NCBI GenBank assembly: GCA_016169945.1
Contig: JADLSH010000382.1
Span: 558,001 to 622,000, forward strand
Origin: Trachythela sp. YZ-2020
Lineage: Eukaryota > Cnidaria > Anthozoa > Malacalcyonacea > Clavulariidae
DNA: 64,000 nt
Direction of reading: 5' to 3'
The notes below the pieces were generated by a model, which made no database searches, had not been told where the DNA came from, and saw nothing but the letters and a program-made list of their open reading frames with translations. Below, piece after piece: positions 11,690 to 22,519 of the stretch (its first letter is position 1; each line of letters begins with the position of its first letter). The translations under genes were made by a program, and so were the position numbers.

Positions 11690-13800
11690 CATGACCTCCA
11701 TACACCTTCGAGATGCTTACTATAACGTGCCAATCACTCCAGAACATAGAAAATATCTAAAATATGTGTGGCGAGCGGTATTATATCACCGTCGCCCATA
11801 GGCCTTACAAGTCGCCCAGGTATTTTAGAAAAGTCATGAAACCTGTATTTGCCACTTTACGAAGTCGATATGACCACTCATGTTTGGGTGTATTGATGAT
11901 TCTATCGATTTACTTTGAAGATCCAGTAAATTTATCTGAGAGGCTACGCTAAATGCGACTAAGTTAAATACACAATTAGGTATTGTACCACACACGAGCA
12001 AGTCTGTTTTTGAACAGACACAAATTTAGGATTGTTCTACCGTGACGTTTACACTTACAATCAAGAAAATAACAAAAATCGTAGCTGCATGCATGTCAAC
12101 ATCTCTTAAATTTATCATGGTAACCATGGCATTGTTCTAACAAAAGATGGCTCACAAGTGGGTTGGGATATTACAGTTGGCGACAACAACACACAACGGC
12201 CGTGGACCCATCATGAAACAATATTTCATATTAAGATTTTGGAAATACTGACTATAAAATTTGGACTGGTGTCCGTTCCTGATAATGTTCATGATCAACA
12301 TATCAGAATTCAATCACATAATATGAGAGCAATCTCCCATATTACTGCGATGGGAGGATGCATTCTACAGAGTGTGACACTATTGCTATAGAGAGACATG
12401 TGGTCATGGGCTATTGCTCGTAATTACTGGTTATCTGCCTCCTACACCCCAGAAAAACAAGATGTTATTGCAGACAAACTGTCTCGTGAGTTTAACCAGA
12501 CATTGGAATGGAAATTAAACCGCTAAATATTTGATAAAATTGCCGATCATTTTGGTCTGGCTATTATTGATCTTTTTGCGAGCAGGATTGATCATCAAAT
12601 CGATATTTATGTTTCATGGAAACCCGACCCTGGAACGCCATTTGTTGACGCCTTCACAATCAACTGGGCACAGTTCACTAATAGTTTTGCTTTCCCGCCA
12701 TTTTTCTTGAGTACTAGTTGTCTGGAGAGAGTTGTTGAAGAGCAAGCAACTATGATAGTGTTGTTGTTCCAATGTGGGCCACACAGGTATGGTTTACCCG
12801 TCTTCTAAGCTTGCTGATAGACCACCCGAAAGTATTCAGAGTGACCCAGGATATTCTATCCAACCCTCTACTGGGCAAAATTCGTCCTCTGAGCCCCAAG
12901 TTAATCCTAATGGCGTGCAAAATATCCGGAATAACATCCTTAAGCGCAAGGTTTCTCCAGAAGTTACAGACATTATTATATGCTCTTGGAATCAAGTACG
13001 CAAAAACAATACACTGCTTACCTCAAAAAGTGGACCGAGTTTTGCATTCCAATGAAAATAAATCCAATGCGACCATCTTTGAATGTGGTATTAAATTTTC
13101 TTCATAGCCTATATGATACGTTCAGCTTTATCTAGTTATTTAATGGATACGACATTTAGTGGTACAAATTGTACCATGACTTATCATCCTTTCTTGGTTC
13201 GTTACAGTACATGAAAGCAGTTTTTTTCAACTCCAGACAAGCAACAACAAAATACTCTGAAATGTGGGATGTAAATATACCTCTAAATTATATGGCGAAG
13301 CTGTAGCCACTGGTAAGCTGTCTTTAAGGGAGCATCCCTTTAAACTTGCTATGCCTTTAGCCCTAACATCAGGTCAAAGATGTCAAACATTGACATGTTT
13401 AGAACTTAATTGTATGAAGAAAACACGAGACTACCATATTTTCCAGCTCATTGAGCATGTAAAGCAGAACATACCGGGCAATGTATTCTCTACTTCTCAT
13501 GTAAGAAAATATCACCAGGAAGAATTATGCGTACATATCAAACCTTAAAGTACTATTTGGAGAGAACGGCAACCTTGAGGTGTGGCACATCCACAAAATT
13601 ACTTATTTTGTATGTAAAGCCACATTCTCCAATTAGCACAAACGCACCAAGAAGATGGATCAAGAAATTGCTCACCTGAAGTGGAACCGATACTAGGATA
13701 TTCAAAGTCAGTAACATGTGTGATGGTCATCAGACTCTGTTTTTCAGAAATTCTATAACAAACCTATTATGCATAATAATGTGTTCCAAAATGCTGTGTT
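11690..13800 (+). mobile_element. Decayed DIRS-type retrotransposon (RT, RNase H, tyrosine recombinase)
   Basis: Plus-strand pieces in several frames follow the DIRS order. RT: LRDAYYNVPITPEHRKYLKYVW (split over frames, about 11705-11780), then MKPVFATLR and a Y-x-DDS box corrupted to 'GCIDDSID' (about 11885). RNase H: VGDNNTQRPWTHHE and ITAMGGC (about 12160-12370). Linker: IDLFASRIDHQ, SWKPDPG and FVDAFTINWAQF (about 12560-12680). Then WFTRLLSLLIDHP (about 12790). The C-terminal tyrosine-recombinase region is readable as TSTKLLILYVKPHSPISTN and DTRIFK (about 13580-13710). Stops are frequent, and no gag or terminal repeats could be defined. Confidence 0.75.
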
Positions 13801-14512
13801 ACAATAAATTGCGTTGTGTTCTTATTCACTGCGTTCAAACGAACATAAAATATTTTCTGCTTAAATTCCTTTAATAAACCAGACCATGCACGTTATGGTT
13901 GGATTCTCAGTGAATCCAAGTCAATCGAATCAACACAATATCAGTATCCAAATTGCAAATCTCTTAATAGTTAAATAGAAACCACGAAAAAACCACGGTC
14001 TGATTTGATAGAATTAAGAATTAAACGAGCCTTACCTGGAAGGTGATGTTTGATGATAATTCTACCAAATCCGTATTTGCACTTATGGTTAACATGCCCT
14101 TCCCTATGTTCCGCGCCCGATCGTAAAAAAACGTATTTTATAATTGTGTCCACAACAATATATTATAATTGCCTTCCACATCCCGCGTCAATTTTTTCAA
14201 AGGTGTAAATATGGAAAAATAATAATTCAAGAACATGTCTGAATGTCTCCAGAACAATGGATTTAAGGGATTGAATGTCAATTGGGACTTTTGTCCTGTT
14301 TTCATTCCCTGCCACAAACTGTAATTATTGTCTGTAATATGTCTCGTTTGGAATCTTTTTCAAATCTATTAAACTAAACTGAACTATTTTGCGTCGGATT
14401 TATGTTTTCGTTGCATGATTACAAGAATAATTACCTTTAAGTTACTACCCAATAAGACGATAGGTTGTTGATTCGGTGTGATATTATTAACATATCTTAA
14501 AATATGTCGTTT
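13801..14512. other. Non-coding; contains a segment paralogous to 33.8-34.15 kb
   Basis: Around 14180-14260 the string 'cgcgtcaattttttcaaagg' and its surroundings match 34038-34110 ('cgcgtcaatttttccaaagg', then '...atatggaaaaa'). Left of it, a minus-strand donor-like 'ccttacctgg' (14029-14038) sits where the helix-turn-helix exon ends in the right-hand copy, but the reading is too decayed to call an exon. Together with the paralogous secreted-protein genes this marks a duplicated block. The rest shows nothing I can identify. Confidence 0.45.
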
Positions 14513-15390
14513 CTATATTACAGAATGTAGTTCATTACAGGTCATCATAAATTCGCTTTCAGTTACCTTGTTTCTCCGCCATCCTTTCCAAAACACGTGT
14601 GGCCATCTTGCATGAGCATGATGTAGATCCGCGTCATGATCGTATAAAGATATCTTCGTGCCAGGTGTCGCATGATCTCTTTTATAATGTTCTATGAAGT
14701 CCTTTGCTTTACGACTAGTTGGTTTAGGGTATAGACGCATCACCAAACGGTAACCTAGATTTGCATCAGTGATTGCCTGTGCCATTTCGCCTTTCTATTT
14801 TAGGTTTTCTATCTGTTGGTCTGGAGCATTGAGTCTGTTAAATTCCTGTGAATAAACACTTTCTCTTTTTGCTACAAACATATTACATCCAGTAACATAC
14901 AGTAAGCTGTGAAGAACCAGCTTGCTTTTCACCAATCCCAAAACATATAAGTATGGCCATTCTCTTGCTACTGTAGACGATATGTTAGTTGATTATCACA
15001 AGCCAAGAAATCATAAGCAAGCTCCATCTCGTTGGAGGTAGTTCCTCCCAGATTATTTATTTGGTCGTCTCGCTCAGGATCTTTGTCTAGAACAACGCGA
15101 TATGGGGTTGAGTGAACGTACTTAAAGATTATTTTCCCATTTGCTGCAGTAGATATATCCTCAGTTACTGAGTTATCACCATCTTCCACTGCGAACCTAA
15201 TTTCCGTGCTTTCGGTTCCACCCACTGGCTTGGGCATCATATTCTTTAAAGCGTTTGTTTGGGACTGCCCTCGATGACAAGAAAACAGTCCAGAACAACT
15301 CCTTTTGCGCCATGTATCTGCTTTAGTTTGGTAGCTTGGTGTGAATCCCAATGCCAACCAGGAGATGAAAACACCAAGCGGAAAGCCCTC
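14513..15390 (-). pseudogene. Dead paralogue of the secreted LTGC protein
   Basis: It aligns over its whole length to the intact gene at 35594-36463: GFTPSYQTKADTW, RSCSGLFSCHRG, STEIRF, PYRVVLDKD, LTYRL, and after a break TGCNMFVAK, GEMAQAIT, GYRLVMRLY and GTKISLYDHD. Breaks I can see: a one-base loss in the signal-peptide region near 15370, a TAG at about 14966 where the intact copy reads L-P-F-Q, further stops before TGC, and a deletion that removes the segment containing the histidine that follows the cysteine. Upstream homology extends to about 15495 (shared 'aaaggcca' and 'aatttcgtaaat'), so promoter and gene were duplicated together. Confidence 0.85.
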
Positions 15391-15719
15391 ATCGGTTGAA
15401 TCAAGTGTAAAAGACTAATAATCTACAAGATAAGAAGAAAAGGCCACTTAACGGCATTGTTTATTCAATTTCGTAAATAGTCGAGAGTGATACTGTATAA
15501 TATGTGAGACGTTGTTCAGATTCTGTTTACATCGGGCAACATACATATTTCACGACCCACACAGAGAAATTTACTTCGAAATGTTAAAACGCTGTTTGAA
15601 GGTCATGCATTATGGGCTTCTGTTACTGATTCTATTTGCCCGACAGAAAAAAGTAATGGCGAAACTATTTTTCTGTTTTGTGAATTTCCAATAGGGGACA
15701 GTTTATATGAAAGCTTTTG

Positions 15720-17140
15720 TTGGAAGAAGAGGATGAAGAGGACATAAAAGAAGAAAAAGGTATTTGGAGCAGACCCTGGCTTCTAGAAAGAAACAAGAAA
15801 GGTCATTACTGGCAGCTCCTTTCTGATTTAGTCGCCAACGACACACCACGATTTTAGAAATTCATGCGAATAGATTTTGAACATTGTAAAAAGATAGTTG
15901 ATAACCTATCTGAAACGCTTTATAAGAAAGACACGGTAATGCCGGAGTCGATCAAGCCAACGGAAATGTGTGTGTTCTTTGACCCTTCGATATTTGACAA
16001 CCGGTGACTCATTTCACTCTCTGGAATACAAGTTTCGAATCAGCAGATTTTCAATCTCAAAGATTGTGACAAGTGTCTACAAAGCACTATACGATGTCAT
16101 GTGGCCTCAATATCTCACCACCCCAAAGTCTTAGGAAGAATGGTTTGAGTTGTCCACCAAATTGGAAGCCAGGTGGAACTTCTCAAATGCTTTGGTGGCT
16201 GTAGATGGAAAGAGAATTCTCCTGGAGCAACCAAAAGATCAGATTCCCACTATCATCACTACAAAGGTAAGCTTGACTGATGCTCTAATATTTTATATAT
16301 TAATCCATTAAAGTGAAAGGTCTTTCATTGACGAGTAAAATCGTCTGGTGCCTGGCATAGTCTGACAGCTCTAGTAAAGTAACCAACTAGGGCGCACCAG
16401 GGGCCATTGCGACTTAATGGATTAAATAGGAATATAAATTTATCTTTAGCTTTATCATATTGTTATGTTATTTAAAAAAAATGAATCCAATGTAAAGCTT
16501 TGTTTGTTTATTTCTTAATTTCAGGTAATGACGGTATCTTATTGATGGCTCTAATTGGCCCAGAACAAAACAGTGAGTTTGTTTTTGCCGATGTTGGCAG
16601 CAAAGGCAAAATATCAGATGGTGGAAACCGGGCACGCAACGAATTCCGTTCAGCTCTTGCAGATGTTGACAATCGTCTGTCGATACCGAACCACAAACCT
16701 CTCCCTGGCCGGACGAAACCTGTCCCCTATGTTTGTGTTAGTGATGACGCCTTTGGCTTAACATCATACAATGATGAAACCTTATGCCAACACAGATCTA
16801 ACAGAGCAGAAGAGGGTATTTATCGCCTTTCAAGGAGAGTTTCCGAAATGCCTTTGGAATTTTAGCCAACCGATGGCGGGTTTTTTGGGCGCATATGCTG
16901 TTGCCACCTTACAAAGCAATTATAGTGATACTGGGTGCCATTACACTGCATAATTTCCTGAGGAGTAGCTCAGAAGCTGCCAAGGTCTACATCCCACCTG
17001 ACTTGGCAGACAAGCAATTGCAAGACCCTGCGACTGGTGAAGTGATCCCTGGGCTGTGGCGCCAGTCTGGTGAGTCCACATCTTGGGAGACAGTTCACCC
17101 TCTTCGCCAGGAATTCTCCAGGGATTTACCACCTTTTTAA
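15720..17140 (+). mobile_element. PIF/Harbinger transposase, broken
   Basis: Plus-strand frames show the Harbinger order: RPWLLERNKKGHYWQLL (about 15770), the helix-turn-helix region TTGDSFHSLEYKFRISRFS (about 16000-16070), W-N-F-S-N-A-L-V-A-V-D-G-K (first catalytic Asp, about 16170-16210), FVFADVGSKGKISDGG (second Asp region, about 16580-16625), a DDAF box, KRVF, and a C-terminal LLPPYKAIIVILGAITLHNFL. Defects: stops near 15858 and 16129, and frame changes near 15990 and 16780-16870. A GT...AG intron-like gap (about 16267-16524) separates the two catalytic exons and now carries a 126-bp repeat. The element's second gene, a MADF protein, lies tail-to-tail on the minus strand. Confidence 0.85.
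16300..16425. repeat. Short palindrome-ended repeat (TTAA-bounded), copy 1
   Basis: It starts 'ttaatccatta' and ends 'taatggattaa'. The core holds the family landmarks 'gacgagtaaaatcgtctgg', 'agtaaagta' and 'agggcgcacc'. It is one of nine copies in the window of a MITE-like unit of about 113 bp, placed inside the intron of the Harbinger transposase. Confidence 0.75.
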
Positions 17141-17149
17141 GATGGAAGG

Positions 17150-19280
17150 AGCTGTAGCCTGGCAATGGAAGAGTTGTGTTGAACACAAAGTACATATGCA
17201 TCTGTTGCAATCTACACAATAATCGCCGAGCCGGCGCGAAGCGCCGTGCGAGCGTACTAATTCCGCTCGGATATTTACACCGGGGTATGTGAAAACATAG
17301 CGGAATCCAAGGTCGTCCGCCGCGATGCCATGGACGGTTCATCTACGTTATACGCATGCGCGAGAGAAACATACGGATAAACATTATTTTTAATACTCGG
17401 GCTATTGGAAAAACATACCGATAAATAGAGTCTTCAAAACAAGATAAACGAGAAGGAGTCCAACGGCTGAAAAAGGGACACTTTTGAAGTGTTTTGAACG
17501 TACCGGTAAGTGTCTATTTTGTATATTTTAGTTTGTGGATTTGCAAAAGCGTATGTCACTCTGTGAGGTTGTTATAATATCGATTCAACCTAAAAGGTAT
17601 TTTAGCAAGTTTAAATTTGAATTTTGAAGAAACAACGTCATGTCACTATGCACATTTGATCATATTTTAAAATGTTAATTTGCGCAATAGAAGTATTAAA
17701 TATTATGTCAAAAACAGTTGAAGTCTTCTGAAAATATTTTGTGAAATGTCTAAGGTTAAATTTTACAGCAACCAAAGCTAAAAGAGTACGTAATAACATA
17801 TCTACAAAGTACAAATATTTATATTACTATTTTATCATTTTGTACGAAAAGTAAAATAAATTGTGTGTTGCTATGGTTACAATGTTGACTGAATACTTCA
17901 TGTTACAATAAATTTGGGAAGTATAATTCCTGAGTTCGAACAGGCGAGGGGATTCTGCATGAGTGTATTTCTAGTACTTTGTTATTCTCCGACAAGCGGT
18001 GCACATGACGACAGCGTCTGGGTTGAATCTTCCTGGCCGGTTGGGAAGTTTGAATGCTGGTGACGTTGTGGTGTAGATGACGGAGTATGTGGTGGTGTGA
18101 ATGGCTGGCTGGGTGGGTGGTGGTATGAATGACTGGTGTTGTGGTGTAGATGACTGGGTAGAGGTGGTGTGAATGACTGGTGTCGTAGTGTGGACGACTG
18201 GGTGGGGGGTGGTGTGAATGACTGCTGATGCTGTGGTGTAGATTGTTACATGTAGAAAGATGTGGATGGCTGGTTGGGCTGTGATGTGAGATGAAAATTT
18301 TGAGTTGTACGAGGTTGGTATGCCATGGGATGTCTGCGGCATAAATGGTTGCATTTGCTGCTGCATGAACATGCGCGTACACTGTTGCCATGCTTGTTGG
18401 AGGCCCGCCTGAAATATTTGCTACCATGCTTGTTGCCAATCTCCTTAATTCTCAGTAGTACCAGCTTGCCTGTCTGCAAGTACTTCCAACAATTTTGCAT
18501 TTTTTTCCTCCCAGGAGTTTTGGTCGATTTCTTGGGGATTGGTGCAATGTGATTTAATGTTGATACTGCAGCATCAGGGGTTGATATATGCAGAACTCTA
18601 TGGAGGCATAGTATGGCCATTTTGTTTGATAGACTTCGTCGGTCCCAGCACCCGATTTTTACTTCCTACCATCCTCATCGGTCTGTTCTGACAAAATACG
18701 TAGCAAAGTTATGCCACTATTGCTGAATTTTGTCCACAGAATACCGTAAACCTAATTGCTCAGCCAGAAGTTCTATATTTATCCACTTTAGATCTCGGTT
18801 TCTGTATTTTACATGTGGATTCCACAGCATTGGATGTTCCTTGTAAAACTCAATCAGTTGGTTTTCATCCTTCTCCTTTTGTCCTTCTCGCTTTTCATCC
18901 TTCTCATTCAATTTCTTTCTTCATGAAAATCATGCTCTCAGTGCACCCAAGGCTTCTTTGGGCTCTTAGTCGCTGGTTAATCTTCTTCATTACACTTTTC
19001 AAACTGCCGTTTTACTTCACGTTGCATAGATGTTCTGAATCTGTGATATTTTTTTTTCAAGAACTTTGATTGTGAACCTGTACCCAAGCAATTTTACAAG
19101 TTCATCTTTCGCCTTGTCTTTCTCTACATAGTTTTGATACTGGAAATGCGAGACGCTCCACAGAATAGGATGGTCGCGATAAAACTCTACTAACAATTTT
19201 ACATCGTCTGCTCCTATTTTCCCTGAGTTCTGTTGGACAACGTCGATCAGAGGTTGAGGACTTCTAAATAATCGTCCATG
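17150..19280 (-). pseudogene. MADF-domain protein of the PIF/Harbinger element, split by a Helitron
   Basis: On the minus strand a first MADF domain (LLVEFYRDHPILWSVSHF ... KVLEKKYHRFRTSMQREVKR, about 18965-19215) is followed by a second (LIEFYKEHPMLWNPHVKYRN ... LGLRYSVDKIQQ, about 18720-18875). Next comes a Gln/His/Thr/Pro-rich tail encoded by a degenerate minisatellite (18050-18250), then the start of a Cys-rich finger (CTACRRITKY, about 17974-18005). A Helitron interrupts the finger; the rest (CVDCNRCICTLC in one frame) lies at about 17165-17220. MADF or Myb proteins are the usual DNA-binding partner of Harbinger transposases. Frame breaks and a stop after the second MADF domain make it non-functional as read. 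Confidence 0.7.
17223..17974 (+). mobile_element. Non-autonomous Helitron, copy 1
   Basis: It begins TC after an A ('a|tcgccgagccggcgcg') and ends CTAG before a T ('tttctag|tactt'), the Helitron terminus rule. The 5' end carries a GC-rich hairpin (gccggcgcgaagcgccg). Inside are an NRF1-like 'cgcatgcgcg' (17353-17362) and a donor-like 'ccggtaagtg' (about 17503-17512). Length is 752 bp. It sits within the C-terminal finger of the MADF gene, so it inserted after the Harbinger element. Confidence 0.8.
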
Positions 19281-20150
19281 TTTATTTGTTTAGGAATCGA
19301 AACAGAAGGATATGAGCCTGCGCTACAGCACACTGGCCATGCTCAAGCGAATTACATTGGCTTGCTTAAAATAATTATTGCGTTTCCTGTTCAAACAAAG
19401 CCTGTGTAATTAACAGTTATTCTACGAACTCGAGACGTATATGAGCTGATAGCCAAATACGACGAGATTGAGTAGAATAACTGTTTTATTATATACACAT
19501 AATGTGATGATATTTCCTTCGGGGCAAAGCCCCTCGGGAAATATCATCACTTCGGGTAATATTTCGCCGAATTCCCCTCGCTCCGGGTCTACAAATGATA
19601 AATATTCCGCAATCGATGCCAAAAGTTCAAACATTTCAACTTTCCGCAACGATTGCCGAACGCATCGGGTTACAATTACGTTGCCGCGTGTAATTCTATC
19701 ACTCGCTCCGGCAACGCAATGAAATTTGATCACTGATCTGGATATAGACTGGACATAGATCTGGATATAGATCTATTGTCGAAAAGTGAAGCCGGAAGTG
19801 ATTGCCGCCACCCGACTCAAAAGTCCCAGTTTACTATAGATTTGTATTACAGAGTCATAGTTTTCGCGTATTTTTTTTCCTTTTACATGTTTTTGATTAT
19901 CATGAAATGAACCAACTACACTGTCATTGTGGTTTATTGATTTCGAGATACCGTATATATAGCAGGTCCATAGAAATAGTAGATATCTGTTATTTCTATG
20001 GGCAGGTTTCTTGCCACTATTCAGTATCATGTCAAGTGCAATGAAACTTGGCCACCCATGGTCAACTCTTTAATAAATGCAGTTATAATTCCATTTAACT
20101 TTCCACACAGCTACCTTCCTTTTATACAGCCTAATTTATATCTTATGAAT
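19281..20150. other. Non-coding; GC-richer hairpin at 19505-19551
   Basis: The arms 'tgatgatatttccttcgggg' and 'cccctcgggaaatatcatca' surround a short 'caaag' loop. The flanks (19550-19700) contain 'ttcgccgaattcccctcgctcc', typical of the ends of short palindromic elements. I could not set boundaries. No gene seen. Confidence 0.5.
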
Positions 20151-20154
20151 ATAC

Positions 20155-20178
20155 ACTGCATGCATGCATGCATGCATA
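20155..20178. repeat. (TGCA)n microsatellite
   Basis: About six tandem tgca units. Confidence 0.9.
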
Positions 20179-20268
20179 CCTAAGTCTCGCTGTGGCCTAG
20201 TTTGGTTTATGGAATGGCTGATTAAACTACTCAGAAAATCAGTGAAGCAAAAAACTGACCAAGTCTAT

Positions 20269-20499
20269 CGCCCGTATTCTAAAAGCTCACTCACACTCAC
20301 ACTCAATGAGTGGAGGTTCAATCTGAGCTTTTCATGAGTGTCAATGCTGTTTTTTAATAACTGGTGGGTGAGTAGTCACATAGTAAGTTACGGCACTAAC
20401 CCTCCAGCTATTCAAAAACAGAATTAACACTCAAGAGAAGCTCAGATTGAACCTCCACTCATTGAGTGTGAGTGTGAGTGAGCTTTTAGAATACGGGCG
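20269..20499. mobile_element. Foldback MITE with perfect 62-bp arms
   Basis: The left arm 20269-20330 and right arm 20438-20499 are exact reverse complements over 62 bp, starting 'cgcccgtattctaaaagctc' and including alternating 'cactcacactcac'. A looser match continues inwards. The spacer is 107 bp and has no coding capacity. Flanks read 'gtctat|' and '|tatgcc', giving a possible 3-bp duplication 'tat' that would suit a Harbinger-type transposase. Perfect arms imply a young insertion or ongoing arm homogenisation. Confidence 0.85.
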
Positions 20500-20599
20500 T
20501 ATGCCTCGGCTTGTAGTGTAACACTAGTGACAGCTTTTGCTGAGCCAGGGGCTCATTCTGACATATGAAAATGACTAACACCACTAGAGTTCCTATTCA

Positions 20600-20676
20600 G
20601 GTCAGATGTGCCCTACTTTAGTATTTTACTTATTCTATCTTACACCAGACGATTTTACTCGTCAGTGGTAGGTTGA
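20600..20676. repeat. Short palindrome-ended repeat, partial copy 2
   Basis: It keeps the core 'gtgccctactttagtatttta' through 'cagacgattttactcgtcag' of the 113-bp repeat but has lost both ends. Confidence 0.7.
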
Positions 20677-20689
20677 AATGTGGCTTCTT

Positions 20690-21350
20690 TAGTCATGTTT
20701 ATCAACTACATATACCTGGATAAAAATCAAGTATGACTAATTGTATTGTTTAGATGGACATTTGCCTCGAGATTAAGGAAAAATCTAATGTATTCTAAAA
20801 TGCTAAATACAAATGAAAAACATAGAATCGATGGTCATAAACATATTTATTTGTTTTTGTGATTAATTTTTTATTAATATGTTTGCCATACTCTTACAAC
20901 TGAATTATGAAAATCTGTTGAACCATTAATGGAGTATCCCTTGATTAGTAATAAGGAAACTGGTTATATCATTATGTTACAGTCAAGATAAAAAAATATA
21001 TATTTGTGCGCATAACATAACAATATAACGAGCATAGGGAGCATTAGGGCAGATTACTGATTATCCTTATGTGAGGGTCCTGAAGGGGTAAAATTTGCAT
21101 GCTTTGGGCTGAAGGGGTAAAATTTGGGATTTGCATGCTTCTGGGATTCACCAACAAATAAAAACAATAGAAAATGGGATTGGGATTTAAGCAAAACATA
21201 GGATGGGTCTATGGGATTTGGTCAAAATTTGGGCTGTGAAACTGAGATTAGTACCCCCTCCCCCTCTTTCAGGATCCTATTATATCACTATTAAAATATG
21301 CCCTCTAAATATAAACAGTGCTATAACAGTGATACAGGTAATTATTAGAC
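20690..21350. other. No gene seen
   Basis: AT-rich intergenic sequence. A 15-bp motif 'gaaggggtaaaattt' is repeated at about 21083 and 21111 and 'gggatttgcatgc' recurs nearby, suggesting a small local duplication. Nothing else recognised. Confidence 0.5.
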
Positions 21351-21356
21351 AAGTAA

Positions 21357-22151
21357 CTAGAAATACATGCATGCAGAATCCCCTCGCCCATTCGAATCAC
21401 ACAATTTACTCCCCCAAAAGTTATTGTAACATGAAGTACTGAGTCGATCAATGTAACCATGGTAACACGCAACACTATATTTCAAATTTTTTTTTTGTGC
21501 AAAATATTGATAAGATTTGTTACCAATTGCCCAACTATATAAAGTAGGTATGTTATTACGTACTCTTTTACCTTTGATTTACTGTAAAATTCAACCTTAG
21601 AAGTCTCACAAAACATTTCGAAATATTCACGAAACAGTATTTTTATACTTCTTTTCGCACTGGTTTTTGAGATTTAATATGTTGTTTCTTATTCTATAAC
21701 GTATTTGAATTAATACTAAAATACCTTTTAACATTAATCAAAGTTGTATTGACCACACAGGATGATCTACGCATTTCAAATCCACAAAACTATAATATAC
21801 TGCATGCCAATACGGCAAAAGCAAGTATACAAAATAGACACTTACGCGTTTAAAACTCTTTAAAACTCGAAAATCTTGTCTTTCTTCGGTCTTTTGACTG
21901 TTTTTTCCTCCTGTTCCTCTAAATAATTTTTATTTATCTCGTTTTAGAGACTTTGTTTGTCTGTTTATGCCCCGACTCCCGAGTACAAAACAGTTTTCTG
22001 TCTGCCTGAAATCGCGCATGCGCATAACGTAGAAAACCGTCCATTGCATAATGGCGGACAACTTTGCATTCCGCTGTGTTGTCACATATCCGGGTGTAAA
22101 TATCCGAGCGGAATTAGTACCCTCGCACGGCGCTTCGCGCCGGCTCGGGGA
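21357..22151 (-). mobile_element. Non-autonomous Helitron, copy 2
   Basis: On the minus strand it starts A|TCCCCGAGCCGGCGCG at 22151 and ends CTAG|T at 21357, 795 bp. It shares the full internal sequence with copies 1 and 4: the donor-like cttac(g) at 21840-21845, 'gccccgactcccgag', an exact NRF1-type palindrome 'cgcgcatgcgca' (22013-22024), and a short open frame from an ATGGCGGAC start at 22051. The flanking DNA matches no Helitron protein, so it needs a transposase in trans. Confidence 0.82.
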
Positions 22152-22155
22152 TTAA
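22051..22155 (+). other. 34-codon open frame inside the Helitron
   Basis: It starts at ATGGCGGAC (MADNFAFR) in a YY1-like context 27 bp downstream of an NRF1 palindrome and ends at a TAA just outside the Helitron end. The same frame stays open in copy 4 (49.2-49.3 kb, minus) and is largely kept in copy 1, but is broken in copy 3. It may be a captured first exon or chance conservation from recent common descent. No family recognised. Confidence 0.3.
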
Positions 22156-22273
22156 CAATTTATGTGATGTCTTATGAGTCTGAATTATCTTCATTGGAGC
22201 CTCATTTCTCTGTTCATCTTTGTGTTTATTTCCTACATAAGCATATCAATGATGTCAGTATTATTATAATTCA

Positions 22274-22411
22274 GAAATATAAAACTTTCTTCGTAAGCAT
22301 ACAGTTATATCAACACGAGTGGAAATTGGGAAAACGAGACATTTGTTTTTTCCCAATTTCCACGAGTGTTGATATAACTGTATGTAAACACGGAAAGTGT
22401 TTTATATTTTT
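22274..22411. mobile_element. Long hairpin, probable palindromic MITE
   Basis: The arm 'catacagttatatcaacac' (22299-22318) and its complement 'gtgttgatataactgtatg' (22366-22384), with 'ggaaattgggaaaa'/'tttttcccaatttcc' next to the loop, form about 37 bp of stem with two mismatches. A weaker match (aaatataaaac against gttttatattt) extends the stem outwards. Just outside, 'tttccgtgtttacatcgag' and 'cagccaatcagcgttgacag' look like the subterminal region of a larger element. Confidence 0.6.
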
Positions 22412-22519
22412 CTATAATATAGCACTAAGAAATAGAGCGGCGGGAAATTTTCCGTGTTTACATCGAGTTATGTAAACACGGCTCTCAGCCAATCAGCGTT
22501 GACAGTTTGCAAATGCTAT

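Noticed and set aside
12750..12995. 81-residue minus-strand frame
   Set aside because: Antisense of the DIRS element.
16941..17342. 133-residue minus-strand frame
   Set aside because: Antisense shadow of the Harbinger transposase joined to Helitron sequence.
17903..18439. 178-residue His/Thr-rich minus-strand frame
   Set aside because: A shifted reading of the minisatellite that encodes the tail of the MADF protein. The frame that continues to CTACRR is the likelier one.
21957..22475. 172-residue plus-strand frame across the Helitron end
   Set aside because: It runs through the non-coding Helitron and the following hairpin and is not shared in frame by the other Helitron copies. The short MADN frame is the only conserved one.
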